Position numbers and translations under genes: made by a program. Below, piece by piece: positions 18,171-26,664 of a stretch of DNA of 64,000 nt. The notes under the pieces are model-generated. The model saw only the letters and a program-made list of their open reading frames with translations. It was not told the origin of the DNA and did no database searches. The stretch covers positions 4,774,001-4,838,000 of the forward strand of contig NZ_CP163528.1 of assembly GCF_041081105.1 (NCBI RefSeq), given 5' to 3'. Position 1 is the stretch's first letter; each line of letters starts with the position of its first letter. The DNA comes from Promicromonospora sp. Populi (GTDB taxonomy: Bacteria > Actinomycetota > Actinomycetes > Actinomycetales > Cellulomonadaceae).

Positions 18171-18806
18171 GTGGGACTGAAGACCGCGATGCTGGTGTAC
18201 GCGGACGGGGACGTGGCCGCAGGACTGACCGCGGCCGCCGACTTCGCGGACGAGGCTGGGGCCGCTGAGCTGCTCGGCCTGCTGTGGCCACCCGCGCGGA
18301 TCCGCCCGGACGGGGAGGAGCCCTGGGACCTCGGTGATGCGGTGTTCCCGCCGGAGGGCAGGGCCTGCGCGCTGTCGACGCCGGAGGTCGACGTCCTGTG
18401 CGACCAGGCCCTCATGCTCGACCGGCCCTCGCAGCTGCCCGCGCACCTGGTCGACGCGAGCATGGGCCGCACCCTCTACCTGCACGCGATGCACAACGCG
18501 GTGGACTGGTTCGCCTTCGCCGTGTGGCGGGACGGGGAGCTGGTGCGCTCGCTGAGCCTCTCGCCCGACGACGGTCTCCTGGAGGACATGGGCGAGCGGC
18601 TCGCCTTCGAGGAGCCCTTCTGGGCGGGCACGCACCCGGCTGCGGGCGGTGAGGACTACCCGTTGCCGTTCAATCCGCTGGTCCTGGGCGAGCACGCCCT
18701 GCGTGAGTTCTTCGGCTTCAGTGGGGAGGGCGCCGACGACGGCGGCCCGTCCGCCGGCCGGCTGGACCCGTGGGCCGTGGAGCTGTTCGGCTTCCAGGTG
18801 GTGTAG
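18171..18806 (+). CDS. DUF6928-family protein
   Basis: 211 residues from GTG at 18171 (GAGGGGGA upstream). The N-terminus GLKTAMLVYADGDV and the central 'LYLHAMHNAVDWFAFAVWRDG' (in parts) followed by 'SPDDGLLEDMG' match the actinobacterial DUF6928 family, whose function is unknown. The family shows an alternating strand pattern with conserved acidic residues; no transmembrane segment or signal is seen, so it is cytoplasmic. It stands as a single gene, divergent from the oxidoreductase pair and 62 bases ahead of a VOC-family gene. Confidence 0.72.
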   Translation: MGLKTAMLVYADGDVAAGLTAAADFADEAGAAELLGLLWPPARIRPDGEEPWDLGDAVFPPEGRACALSTPEVDVLCDQALMLDRPSQLPAHLVDASMGRTLYLHAMHNAVDWFAFAVWRDGELVRSLSLSPDDGLLEDMGERLAFEEPFWAGTHPAAGGEDYPLPFNPLVLGEHALREFFGFSGEGADDGGPSAGRLDPWAVELFGFQVV

Positions 18807-18868
18807 CGCACACGTCTCGACAGAACCTCCAAAAACTCGTACAGTTGTTCGAGAGCGAGGAGGTCGAC

Positions 18869-19315
18869 ATGCCCGAACCCACGATCTTTCCTGAACCTGC
18901 CACCCTGCCCGAACCCGCGGTGATCCCCATGCTGTCCTACCAGGACGGCGTCGCGGCCATGGACTGGCTCATCGAGGTGTTCGGCTTCACCGAGGCGGAA
19001 CGCTGGCTGGACGACGACGGCCACCTCTCCCACGGCGAGCTCGACGCCGGGGGCGGGCGCGTCATGCTGGCCGAGCTCGCGTCGTACGAGGGTCCGACGG
19101 CGCACCGCGCCCACTGCAGAGCCGCGGACGCCTGGCTGTCGACGCCCTGGGTGATCGACGGAGTGCTGGTCCACGTGGCCGACGTCGACGCGCACCTCGC
19201 CCGCGCCCAGGCGGCCGGCGCCGGCCTGCTCTCCGCGATCGAGGAGGCCCCGTACGGCCGCTCGTACCGAGCGGAGGACCTGGAGGGCCACCGCTGGATG
19301 TTCCTGCAGACGTAA
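18869..19315 (+). CDS. VOC (glyoxalase/bleomycin-resistance) superfamily protein
   Basis: 148 residues. The pattern 'VIPMLSYQDGVAAMDWLIEVFGF' at the start and 'EEAPYGRSYRAEDLEGHRW' at the end is typical of PhnB-like vicinal-oxygen-chelate proteins with two beta-alpha-beta-beta-beta modules. Such proteins bind a metal or small hydrophobic ligand and act as dioxygenases, lyases or drug-binding proteins; the specific role cannot be inferred. A strong GAGGAGG precedes the ATG. The first 12 residues repeat a PEP motif (PEPTIFPEPATLPEPA), an unusual but short low-complexity start. Confidence 0.8.
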   Translation: MPEPTIFPEPATLPEPAVIPMLSYQDGVAAMDWLIEVFGFTEAERWLDDDGHLSHGELDAGGGRVMLAELASYEGPTAHRAHCRAADAWLSTPWVIDGVLVHVADVDAHLARAQAAGAGLLSAIEEAPYGRSYRAEDLEGHRWMFLQT

Positions 19316-19334
19316 CTGGGTCAGCCGTCAGCGA

Positions 19335-20462
19335 TCAGGCGTCCGGGCCTGTCCTGGAGGAGAGCAGGCGGCGGAATGAGTTGAGCCGGGCCGCGCGGGC
19401 CGGCCGCTCGTCCTCCGGGGAGGCCTCGATCCAGTCGTCGAGGGCGCAGTCCGGGGCGTCCGCGAGGTGCGTGCAGCCGCGCGGGCACTCCTGTGCCACC
19501 TCGTCGAGGTCCTCGAACGCGTGCAGCAGGTGTGCGACCTCGACGTGTGCCAGGCCGAACGAGCGCACGCCCGGGGTATCGACCACCCAGCCGTCGTAGG
19601 TCTCCGCCACGGGCAGCCGCAGCGCCACCGCCGATGTCGAGGTCTGCCGGCCCCGGCCGGTGACGTCGTTGACGACGCCGGTGGCACGTTTGGCCTCCGG
19701 TACCAGAGCGTTGATCAGCGTCGACTTGCCGACACCGGAGTGCCCCACCAGCACCGACACGAGGCCACGCAGCCGGTCCCGGACCTCCTCGACGGACTCG
19801 GGTGCCAGGACCAGGCCACCGGCCGTCTGGCCTGCGCGGTTCGCGCCGTCGGCCTCGCGGTTCGCGCCGTCGCCCAGGTCGCCGGACGGCGCCCGCCGCG
19901 TCACCACCACCTCCACCCCGAGCGGCTCGTAGAGCTCGCGGAGCACGTCGGGGGAGGCGAGGTCGGCCTTCGTCAGGCAGAGCAGCACCGACATCCCGGC
20001 GTCGTAGGCGGCCACGACGCAGCGGTCGATCATGCCGGTGCGGGGCTCGGGCTGGGCCAGCGCCGTCACGATGACAAGCTGGTCCGCGTTGGCGACGACG
20101 ATGCGCTCGAACGGGTCGGTGTCGTCGGCGGTGCGGCGCAGCGTCGAGGTGCGCTCCTGGATGCGCACGATGCGCGCGAGCGATCCCTCGCCGCCGGAGA
20201 CGTCGCCCACGACGTCGACCCGGTCGCCCACGACCACCCGCGTGCGGGTGAGCTCGCGCGCCTTCATGGCGGTCACGACGGTCTCGTCGGACGCGTTGCC
20301 GGTCGCGTCCCCGACCAGCAGCGTGTAGCGCCCCCGGTCCACGCCCGTGACGAGGCCGGTCACGGCGTCGGAGTGCTCCGGCCGCTGCTTGGTCCGGGGG
20401 CGTGAGCCGCGCTTGGACGGGCGGGAGTGGAAGTCCGACTCGTCCAGGCCGCGCCGGCTCAT
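19335..20462 (-). CDS. rsgA: Ribosome small-subunit-dependent GTPase A
   Basis: 375 residues: an OB-fold (about 35-95), a circularly permuted GTPase domain and a zinc-binding C-terminus. Permutation is visible in the order of motifs: G4-like 'LTKADL' first, then the P-loop GHSGVGKSTLINAL, then G3 DTPGVRSFGL. The zinc knuckle is CPRGCTHLADAPDC. RsgA releases late 30S assembly factors in a GTP-dependent way. A linker of about 25 residues (including 'READGANRAGQ') is inserted between G5 and the P-loop. It lies 27 bases after aroA in the same direction, the arrangement known from Mycobacterium (Rv3227/Rv3228). Confidence 0.93.
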   Translation of the reverse strand: MSRRGLDESDFHSRPSKRGSRPRTKQRPEHSDAVTGLVTGVDRGRYTLLVGDATGNASDETVVTAMKARELTRTRVVVGDRVDVVGDVSGGEGSLARIVRIQERTSTLRRTADDTDPFERIVVANADQLVIVTALAQPEPRTGMIDRCVVAAYDAGMSVLLCLTKADLASPDVLRELYEPLGVEVVVTRRAPSGDLGDGANREADGANRAGQTAGGLVLAPESVEEVRDRLRGLVSVLVGHSGVGKSTLINALVPEAKRATGVVNDVTGRGRQTSTSAVALRLPVAETYDGWVVDTPGVRSFGLAHVEVAHLLHAFEDLDEVAQECPRGCTHLADAPDCALDDWIEASPEDERPARAARLNSFRRLLSSRTGPDA

Positions 20463-20489
20463 CAGGCGGTCCCCATCAGCCGATGCCCG

Positions 20490-21803
20490 TCACGCGGCGG
20501 AGCCGAGCATGCTCAGCCACATGCCGGTGAAGTCGGGCAGCGTCTTGGCGGTGGTGCCGACGTTCTCCACCAGCACGCCGGGCACCCGCAGGCCCAGCAG
20601 GGCCGCGGAGGTCGCCATGCGATGGTCGGCGTACGTGCGCACCACATCGCCCCGCAGCGGCCGCGGCGTGATGACCAGGCCGTCGCGGGTCTCCTCCGCC
20701 TGCCCTCCGAGCCGGGTGATCTCGCGGGCGAGCGCCGCCAGGCGGTCCGTCTCGTGGCCCCGCAGGTGCGCGATGCCCCGCAGCCTGGAGGGCGAGTCGG
20801 CGAGCGCCGCCAGCGCGGCGAACGTGGGCGCGAGCTCGCCACCGGCACGCAGGTCGACGTCGATCCCGTGGATCTCGCCCGTCCCGGTAACGGACAGGAC
20901 GCCGTCGGCCAGGGTGTACGTACCGCCCATGCGCTCCAGCAGCTCGGGGACCATCGCCCCGGGTTGCGTCGTCAGCGTCGGCCAGCCGGGCACGCGCACC
21001 GTGCCGCCCGCCACCAGGGCGGAGGCGAGGAACGGCGCGGCGTTGGACAGGTCCGGCTCGACCCGGACGTCGCGGCCCGCGATCGGTCCCGGCGAGACGT
21101 CCCACATGCCGTCCCGGGTGTCGTCCACCACGACGCCGGCATCGCGCAGCGTCGAGACCGTCATCTCGATGTGCGGCAAGCTCGGCAGCGTGGCGCCGAT
21201 GTGCCGCAGCGTGAGCCCGCGCTCGAAGCGCGGCGCGGCGAGCAGGAGCCCGGACACGAACTGCGAGGACCCGGAGGCGTCGACGTCGACGGCCCCACCC
21301 CGCACGCTGCCCCGGCCCTCCACGGTGAACGGGAGGTAGGCCGGGAGCTCGCCGGGGTCGTCGCCGTGCACCACGACGCCGAGCGTGCGCAGCGCCGCCA
21401 GGACCGGGAGCATCGGGCGGACGCGCGCCTCGGGGTCGCCGTCGAACCGCACCGGGCCATCGGCCAGGGCCGCGAATGGCGGCAGGAACCGCATCACGGT
21501 GCCGGCCAGGCCGGTGTCCACCTCGGTGCCGCCGGTGACGGGCCCGGGTGTCACGCGCAGCGTGCTCGGCTGGTCACCCTCCTCGATCCCGGCGCCCATC
21601 GCGCGCAGGGCGCCGATCATGAGGTCGGCGTCCCGGCTGCGCAGGGCTCCGCGCAGCGTGCCCGGGCCGTCCCCGAGGGCGGCGAGCACCAGGAGCCGGT
21701 TGGTCAGCGACTTGCTGCCGGGTACCTCGACCGTCGCGTCCAGCGGGGCGCCGGCGAGCGGCGCCTCCCAGGTGGGTGCGGGCGCGGTGGTGGGGGAAGT
21801 CAT
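20490..21803 (-). CDS. aroA: 3-phosphoshikimate 1-carboxyvinyltransferase (EPSP synthase)
   Basis: 437 residues, full length. It joins shikimate 3-phosphate and phosphoenolpyruvate in the shikimate pathway. Motifs visible: the N-terminal '[19 protein letters not shown]' lysine/serine substrate site, '[14 protein letters not shown]' (the region around the glyphosate-sensitive G96/P101 positions; here GLAGTVMRF), '[11 protein letters not shown]' and the C-terminal '[13 protein letters not shown]'. The N-terminal SKS and AGTVMR sequences suggest a class I-like enzyme, though sub-class needs alignment. The gene is the first of aroA-rsgA and is divergent from none; DoxX lies 41 bases upstream in the same direction. 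Confidence 0.94.
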   Translation of the reverse strand: MTSPTTAPAPTWEAPLAGAPLDATVEVPGSKSLTNRLLVLAALGDGPGTLRGALRSRDADLMIGALRAMGAGIEEGDQPSTLRVTPGPVTGGTEVDTGLAGTVMRFLPPFAALADGPVRFDGDPEARVRPMLPVLAALRTLGVVVHGDDPGELPAYLPFTVEGRGSVRGGAVDVDASGSSQFVSGLLLAAPRFERGLTLRHIGATLPSLPHIEMTVSTLRDAGVVVDDTRDGMWDVSPGPIAGRDVRVEPDLSNAAPFLASALVAGGTVRVPGWPTLTTQPGAMVPELLERMGGTYTLADGVLSVTGTGEIHGIDVDLRAGGELAPTFAALAALADSPSRLRGIAHLRGHETDRLAALAREITRLGGQAEETRDGLVITPRPLRGDVVRTYADHRMATSAALLGLRVPGVLVENVGTTAKTLPDFTGMWLSMLGSAA

Positions 21804-21843
21804 GTGCCGAGATTATCGTGGCGCGCGCAAAAGCGGTCGAGAC

Positions 21844-22314
21844 TCACTCCTTGGCGGCGGCCTTCGCGTCCGCACGCGCCGCGCGGGCCTGCTGGACGCG
21901 CCACGACAGGCCGGGCCGACCCTCGTGATCCACGCCCGCGATGAGGGCGGCGCCCACGGAGGCGAGGTTGCGCAGGAACCGCTCGGTCCGCGCCGGGCGC
22001 TCCTCCTTGGGGGCCGTGAAGGGCTGGTTCACCACGACGAGCGGCAGCGTGAGCAGGGCCAGCGTGATCGCGGACGCGCGGGGCGCCTTCCCGAGCGCGA
22101 GCAGCGCGCCGGCGGTGGCGGTCGCGATGCCGTGCGCGCGGACGAGCGCCGTGACCTGCTTCTCGCTGAGTGGTTCTGCTCCGAGCGCTCGCGTGGCCAG
22201 GGCGGATCCGGTCTTGGCGGCGGTCACGTGCTCGCTCGGCTTCCGGGCAGCCTGCAGTCCGTCGTAGATGAACGATGAGGCCAGCAGGGGTCGCGCGATG
22301 TGTCGAAGCAGCAT
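21844..22314 (-). CDS. DoxX-family membrane protein
   Basis: The 156-residue protein starts [26 protein letters not shown], the actinobacterial DoxX pattern, and has about four hydrophobic segments (6-22, 62-80, 82-102 and 120-135) with a positively charged C-terminal tail. In Mycobacterium the DoxX/SseA/SodA association links DoxX to oxidative-stress defence, but for this sub-family the role is unknown. Being placed between aroA and sigR, a redox-stress sigma gene, fits a redox context. It could be co-transcribed with aroA (41-base gap). The start ATG lies 65 bases from the SigR-type promoter on the opposite strand. Confidence 0.8.
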   Translation of the reverse strand: MLLRHIARPLLASSFIYDGLQAARKPSEHVTAAKTGSALATRALGAEPLSEKQVTALVRAHGIATATAGALLALGKAPRASAITLALLTLPLVVVNQPFTAPKEERPARTERFLRNLASVGAALIAGVDHEGRPGLSWRVQQARAARADAKAAAKE

Positions 22315-22378
22315 GCCTCCACCATGGCAGATCAGGACGCTCGATGCAGCAGGGTGACCGCACCGATGCTGTGCGCCG

Positions 22379-22404
22379 GGAATTCGGTGCCGGGGGCGAG
22401 GGTT
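22379..22404 (+). promoter_or_regulatory. SigR/SigH-type promoter in front of sigR
   Basis: GGAAT (22379-22383) and GTT (22402-22404) are separated by exactly 18 bases, the consensus recognised by SigR of Streptomyces and SigH of Mycobacterium. It lies 275 to 300 bases before the sigR ATG and would allow positive autoregulation, as known for sigR. The transcript would start near 22411. Confidence 0.7.
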
Positions 22405-22686
22405 GAACGAATCGTGGAGCGGTGTCTCGAGAAGGATCTGGTGAAGAACAGGGTGATCGACACGGTGACAAGCACGGCGACCAGCACGGCGGCAGGCGCG
22501 ACGACGGGCCCCATCGGCACTCCGGTAGTGGGCGCGCTGGGCGCGCCGGTCAGGTTCGGAGCGGTCCCGGCGGACCTGCTCGGGTCCGGCATCGACGCGG
22601 GGATCCTCAACGCGAAGTCCTCGGCGGACGCTCTCTCGGCGGCACTGGCGGACACGGGCTGGCCGACGCGGCTAGGCTCGACCGTA

Positions 22687-23478
22687 ATGACTGACACTTC
22701 GCGCGAGCAGAACCAGGGCACCGGCGGGGACGCCGTCGGCGCCGACGCCGGGGTGCGCCCCGACACGAACGCGAACGAGGGTGTAACCGGGACCGCGGCC
22801 GAGAGCGCCGCTCAGAGCTCAGGCACGAGCCCCAGCGAGCTCCGCGCCGAGATCGACGGTGACGACAAGTCCACCGAGCGCTCCCCGCAGGAGGAGGACG
22901 CCGCGGCCCGCGCCGTGCGCTTCGAGCGGGACGCCCTCCAATACCTCGACCAGCTCTACTCCGCGGCGCTGCGCATGACGCGCAACCCCGCGGACGCCGA
23001 GGACCTGGTGCAGGAGACGTTCGCCAAGGCGTTCGCCGCGTTCCACCAGTACCGGCCGGGCACCAACCTGAAGGCCTGGCTGTACCGCATCCTGACGAAC
23101 ACGTTCATCAACAGCTACCGCAAGAAGCAGCGCGAGCCGCAGCAGTCCCAGACCGAGGAGGTCGAGGACTGGCAGATCGCGCGGGCGGAGTCGCACACGT
23201 CGCGCGGCCTGCGCTCGGCCGAGGCCGAGGCGCTGGACCGGCTCCCGGACAGCGACGTGAAGCGGGCGCTCGCCCAGCTCCCGGAGGACCGTCGGATGGT
23301 CGTGTACTACGCCGACGTCGAGGGCTTCCCCTACAAGGAGATCGCGGAGATCATGGGGACTCCGATCGGGACGGTGATGTCCCGTCTCCACCGCGGACGC
23401 CGGCAGCTGCGTGAGCTCCTCGCCGACTATGCCGCTCAGCGAGGACTCGTCAGCCAGGCGCCCGGAGGTGCGCAGTGA
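22687..23478 (+). CDS. sigR: ECF RNA polymerase sigma factor, SigR/SigH type
   Basis: 263 residues from the ATG at 22687. Residues 1-70 are acidic and disordered; region 2 follows (about 75-145, '[27 protein letters not shown]' in parts) and region 4 (about 195-250, '[39 protein letters not shown]' in parts). It matches the SigR/SigH group that responds to thiol-oxidative stress. It overlaps rsrA by four bases (GTGA). A SigR-type promoter lies upstream, and the frame is open back past it: a GTG at 22441 with GAAGGA four bases upstream could give an isoform with 82 extra residues, similar in concept to Streptomyces SigR-prime. Confidence 0.92.
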   Translation: MTDTSREQNQGTGGDAVGADAGVRPDTNANEGVTGTAAESAAQSSGTSPSELRAEIDGDDKSTERSPQEEDAAARAVRFERDALQYLDQLYSAALRMTRNPADAEDLVQETFAKAFAAFHQYRPGTNLKAWLYRILTNTFINSYRKKQREPQQSQTEEVEDWQIARAESHTSRGLRSAEAEALDRLPDSDVKRALAQLPEDRRMVVYYADVEGFPYKEIAEIMGTPIGTVMSRLHRGRRQLRELLADYAAQRGLVSQAPGGAQ

Positions 23479-23750
23479 ACAACATCAAACCGATCCCGCA
23501 CGACAGTGCGGGGGAGTCCGAGTGCGAACACGCACTGACGCACCTGTACGAGTACCTGGACTCCGAGATGACGCCGGAGGACGAGCAGCGCATGCGCGCG
23601 CACGTCGCCCACTGCTCGCCGTGCCTGGCGGAGCTGAGCGTCGAGGACCTGGTCAAGCAGCTGGTGAAGCGGTCGTGCAGCGAGCGCGCGCCGGACACGC
23701 TGCGGGTGCGTATCCGTCAGCAGCTGACAGTGCTGGCCGTCGTCGAGTGA
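23475..23750 (+). CDS. rsrA: Redox-sensing zinc anti-sigma factor
   Basis: 91 residues starting at a GTG that overlaps the sigR stop. The zinc anti-sigma motif is H43-x3-C47-x2-C50 (HVAHCSPC), with a further upstream Cys17 and a Cys68, matching RsrA/RshA. Under reducing conditions the zinc-bound protein holds SigR inactive; oxidation forms a disulfide and releases it. The immediate coupling to sigR ensures stoichiometric synthesis. The C-terminal half is a helical segment rich in Arg. A terminator-like hairpin serving the opposite strand follows 36 bases downstream and may stop this transcript as well. Confidence 0.9.
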   Translation: MNNIKPIPHDSAGESECEHALTHLYEYLDSEMTPEDEQRMRAHVAHCSPCLAELSVEDLVKQLVKRSCSERAPDTLRVRIRQQLTVLAVVE

Positions 23751-23779
23751 CGACGCCGGGCTGAGCGCGCGGGCATAAA

Positions 23780-23836
23780 AAACGAAAGAAGGGCCGGAAC
23801 CCGTCTTGGAAACAAGGTGGGGTTCCGGCCCTTCTT
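23780..23836 (-). terminator. Rho-independent terminator of the bL37 gene
   Basis: A 17-bp stem pairs 23786-23802 with 23820-23836 (GAAGGGCCGGAACCC type), and the loop holds an extra CTTG-GAAA-CAAG mini-hairpin. On the minus strand the stem is followed by a T-run (complement of AAAAAA at 23777-23782), so it is a classical terminator for the minus-strand gene. It may also act on the rsrA transcript. Confidence 0.85.
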
Positions 23837-23883
23837 CGTGCCCAGCTGGGCGGCTCGCGGTCCTGACGGACGCTGGAGCCGAC

Positions 23884-23958
23884 TCAGGTGTTGGGACGCT
23901 TGCCGTGGTTCGCTGCCTTGCCGGCACGACTACGGCGCTTGCGACCGCGCTTGCTCAT
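23884..23958 (-). CDS. 50S ribosomal protein bL37 (24 residues)
   Basis: A 24-residue, very basic protein: it begins MSKRGRKRRSRAGKAA and ends NHGKRPNT. The K-R-G-R-K-x-R start and ANHGKRPN end match bL37, the small actinobacterial large-subunit protein found in mycobacterial ribosome structures, encoded there near sigH. An AGGAG box stands nine bases before the ATG, and the strong intrinsic terminator at 23786-23836 follows, so the reading is well supported despite its length. It is convergent with rsrA. Confidence 0.88.
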   Translation of the reverse strand: MSKRGRKRRSRAGKAANHGKRPNT

Positions 23959-24047
23959 CTGTGTCTCCTGACAGGTGACTAACTGAATGCCTCCATGATC
24001 CCACAGTTCCCGCAGCGGTCAGGTCGTAATGGGGTTGCCTCGCCCAG

Positions 24048-24091
24048 AGACGCGATATATCGTGTCTGGAGTCGACGCGATATATCGCGTC
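24048..24091. promoter_or_regulatory. Twin palindromic operators of the PadR/DUF4097 operon
   Basis: Two copies of an 18-bp palindrome, GACGCGATATATCGCGTC, lie at 24049-24066 (one mismatch) and 24074-24091 (perfect), centred 25 bases apart. They lie 44 to 86 bases before the first start codon. The placement and symmetry indicate binding of the PadR-family protein encoded in the same operon. Confidence 0.8.
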
Positions 24092-24134
24092 CTACCACGA
24101 CGGCCCGAGCCGGTCACGAGCAACGGAGGAACCC

Positions 24135-25001
24135 ATGAGCGCAGACAGCTGGACCGTCACGGGTCCGCAGACCATCGAGCTCGACGGCGTGCAGTCCGTC
24201 GATGCCCACGTCGTCGACGGCAGGCTCGACGTCGTCGCCCACGACGAGCCCGTCGTCCGCGTGGAGGTGCACTCCGTCGAGGGCCGCTCCATCGAGGTGC
24301 GCCTGGTGGACGGTCACCTGGTGATCGAGCACGAGAGCGGCCTGTCCGGCTGGGGCTCGTTCATGAAGCGGTTCGCCGACTTCGGCGGCAAGGCGCGCGC
24401 CGACATCCACGTCGCCGTACCCGCCGGCACCACGGTTCGGCTCGGCACGGTCCGTGGCGAGGCCCTCCTCGCGGGTACGACGGCGGGCGCGTCCGCGTCC
24501 ACCGTTTCCGGGTCGCTGCTGGTCTCCCGCACGGCCGGTGACCTCAAGCTGAACACCGTCTCCGGCGAGGTGACGGTCCGCGACCACGTGGGTGACGTCA
24601 CGAGCAACACCGTGTCCGCCGACGTCGTGGTGAGCGGCTCCGCCGACTCCGTCACGTCGTCGTCGGTCTCCGGGGACGTGACCTTCGACCTGGCGACCCA
24701 GCCGCGGTCGGTCCGCGTCAACTCGGTGTCCGGGAACATGCTCCTGCGGGTCCCGGACGAGCGGGCGGTCGAGGTCTCGGTGCAGAGCGTCAGCGGACGC
24801 GTCACGCTGGGCGGCCTGCAGTTCACCGGTGGCGGCGGTGCCAAGGTCACCGGCGGCGAACGCTCCACGAAGCCCGGTGTCATGCACCTGAAGGTGACCG
24901 GTGTGTCCGGTGACGTGACGGTCATCGGCAGCCCGCAGGACGCCGTCGACGACGCTCCGGCCGACGCCGCCCCCGCGGACCACTCGCCCGTGGAGCTGTA
25001 A
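24135..25001 (+). CDS. DUF4097-family beta-helix protein
   Basis: 288 residues from an ATG with GGAGG seven bases upstream. The DUF4097 domain shows repeated short strands ending in V-S-G turns (for example TVSGSLLV, TVSGEVTV, SVSGDVTF, SVSGNMLL, SVSGRVTL), which fold as a right-handed beta-helix-like stack. No signal peptide is seen, so it appears cytoplasmic. DUF4097 proteins are commonly co-encoded with PadR regulators, as here, and their function is unknown; adhesin- or sensor-like roles have been proposed. It is the first gene of a three-gene operon downstream of twin palindromes. Its N-terminus (SWTVTGPQTIELDG) is homologous to that of the third gene. Confidence 0.88.
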   Translation: MSADSWTVTGPQTIELDGVQSVDAHVVDGRLDVVAHDEPVVRVEVHSVEGRSIEVRLVDGHLVIEHESGLSGWGSFMKRFADFGGKARADIHVAVPAGTTVRLGTVRGEALLAGTTAGASASTVSGSLLVSRTAGDLKLNTVSGEVTVRDHVGDVTSNTVSADVVVSGSADSVTSSSVSGDVTFDLATQPRSVRVNSVSGNMLLRVPDERAVEVSVQSVSGRVTLGGLQFTGGGGAKVTGGERSTKPGVMHLKVTGVSGDVTVIGSPQDAVDDAPADAAPADHSPVEL

Positions 25002-25690
25002 TGCCACCTGTCTTCGCTCACGGGGAGCTGCGCCTGTACCTCCTGGTGCTGCTCCTGGACGGCCCCCGACACGGGTACGAGCTCATCACCGAGCTCACCC
25101 GGCGCTTCGGGGGCACCTACCGGCCCAGCGCCGGGACCATCTACCCGCGCCTGGCCCGGCTCGAGGAGGACGGTCTGGTGCGCCGCTCCGCGCCGGGCGC
25201 ACCGGATGCGCCGGGTGCCCCGGGCGCAGGGCGCAAGGCCACCTACGAGCTGACCCCGGCAGGCCGGGCCGAGGTCGACGCCCGGCTGGACGACGTCAGG
25301 CGCCTGGAGCGCAGCGTCGCCGAGACGGTGCGCAGCCTGGCGGACGAGGTCCGGGCCGACATCCGCGACACGATGCGCGGCCTGCGGGCCGAGCTCGCCG
25401 CCGCGGCACAGGAGGCCCGGTCCCGGCCGCGACCAGGACCGGACACAGCGCCGGATCCGCACCGCCCGCAGTCCAACTCCTTGCGGCACGACGCCGAGGC
25501 GGTGCTGCAGCGGTTCCGGAACGACGTCCTGGCTGACCTGCGTGAGGCCGACGTCGCCGGTACGGTGTCGGCGCTGACCGTCGACACGTTGCGGACGGTT
25601 CTCGACTCGGCACGTTCCGCGATCCGCGGCACGCTCCCGAACAGCACGGCTTCTCCCCAGCATCGCGCACACCGAGCGGACCACCCATGA
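25001..25690 (+). CDS. PadR-family transcriptional regulator
   Basis: 229 residues; start ATG overlaps the previous stop (TAATG). Residues 5-85 are the PadR winged helix: 'LRLYLLVLLLDGPRHGYELI', 'GTYRPSAGTIYPRLARLEEDGLV' and a wing; a Pro/Gly/Ala-rich linker (APGAPDAPGAPGAG) interrupts the wing, which is unusual. The C-terminal 110 residues are helical with a Pro-rich stretch, and differ from the short C-terminal dimerisation helix of typical PadR proteins. It probably represses its own operon by binding the GACGCGATATATCGCGTC palindromes. The ATG start of the third gene may overlap its stop (ATGA at 25687). Confidence 0.88.
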   Translation: MPPVFAHGELRLYLLVLLLDGPRHGYELITELTRRFGGTYRPSAGTIYPRLARLEEDGLVRRSAPGAPDAPGAPGAGRKATYELTPAGRAEVDARLDDVRRLERSVAETVRSLADEVRADIRDTMRGLRAELAAAAQEARSRPRPGPDTAPDPHRPQSNSLRHDAEAVLQRFRNDVLADLREADVAGTVSALTVDTLRTVLDSARSAIRGTLPNSTASPQHRAHRADHP

Positions 25691-25776
25691 TGCCTGACAC
25701 CCCAGCCACCCCCGCCATCCCCGCCAACCCCAACAACACCCTGACGAACACCACCCCAGATGAACGGAGCACAGCG

Positions 25777-26574
25777 ATGACCACCGAGTCCTGGAGCGTG
25801 GCCGCCCCGCAGACCATTGAGGTTGCCGGCGCCACTACCCTGATCGTCCGACTGACGAACGGCCGCGCGGAGATCGTGGCCGACCCGAACCGCACGTCCG
25901 GCGCCGTCGTCGAGGTGCTTGAGGTCTCGACCAGGCCGCTGCAGATCCTCGCCGAGCACGGCAACCTCCGGGTGGCCTACGACTTCCCCGGCCTGGAGGG
26001 CTTCGTGGACCGGTTCCGCGGCCTCAAGGACCAGGACAGCGCCGTCGTACGGATCACCGTGCCGGCCACGTCCGTGGTCGACGTCGCAACCGTCGGCGCC
26101 GAGGTCGTCGTGACCGGGTCGCAGTCGGGCGTCAACGTCAAGACCGCGGGCGGCGCGATCACCGTCACCGGAACCACCGGCTCCGTCACTACGAGGTCCG
26201 GCACGGGCGCCGTCACCATCGCCGAGCACTCCGGCGACGCGTCGGCCTCGACCGTCTCGGGTGCCGTGTCCCTCACGGGCGCCCTGGGCCGGGTCTCGGT
26301 CCAGACCGTGTCGGGCGCCGTCGGCGTCACCGCCGTCGGCACCACGCCGCTGGTCAACGCCAAGACGGTCTCGGGGGCCGCTGCGGTCCAGCTCGACGCG
26401 GGATCGCCGGTCAACCTCCGCGCGCGCAGCGTGACGGGCAAGGTAGTGATCGACGGGGCGCAGGCGACGTCCAGCGCGCAGCGCACCGTCGTCGTCGACC
26501 ACGCGGAGCCGGGCGCGGCGGCGTACATCTCGACCAACACGGTCTCGGGCTCCGCCACCATCACGCGCGGCTGA
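25777..26574 (+). CDS. DUF4097-family beta-helix protein
   Basis: 265 residues from the ATG at 25777 (GGAG seven bases upstream), chosen because the sequence there (SWSVAAPQTIEVAG) aligns with the N-terminus of the first gene; an upstream ATG at 25687 overlapping the PadR stop would add 30 residues of Pro/Thr-rich sequence and is less likely. The repeats are again TVSG-type: STVSGAVSL, TVSGAVGV, TVSGAAAV and SVTGKVVI. The two DUF4097 proteins are paralogues. A perfect 38-base palindrome ends the operon. Confidence 0.85.
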   Translation: MTTESWSVAAPQTIEVAGATTLIVRLTNGRAEIVADPNRTSGAVVEVLEVSTRPLQILAEHGNLRVAYDFPGLEGFVDRFRGLKDQDSAVVRITVPATSVVDVATVGAEVVVTGSQSGVNVKTAGGAITVTGTTGSVTTRSGTGAVTIAEHSGDASASTVSGAVSLTGALGRVSVQTVSGAVGVTAVGTTPLVNAKTVSGAAAVQLDAGSPVNLRARSVTGKVVIDGAQATSSAQRTVVVDHAEPGAAAYISTNTVSGSATITRG

Positions 26575-26590
26575 TCCCGACGTAGAGACA

Positions 26591-26628
26591 ACTGTGGCCG
26601 GACCGCTGATCAGCGGTCCGGCCACAGT
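26591..26628. terminator. Perfect palindromic hairpin ending the DUF4097 operon
   Basis: A 19-bp perfectly self-complementary stem (26591-26609 with 26610-26628, ACTGTGGCCGGACCGCTGA) with no separate loop bases. It starts 17 bases after the stop codon and has no U-tract. It separates the convergent GDSL-like gene and may terminate both directions. Confidence 0.75.
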
Positions 26629-26664
26629 GCTACGTCGGCTCGCACCCTGCGCTGCACCTCCGGC

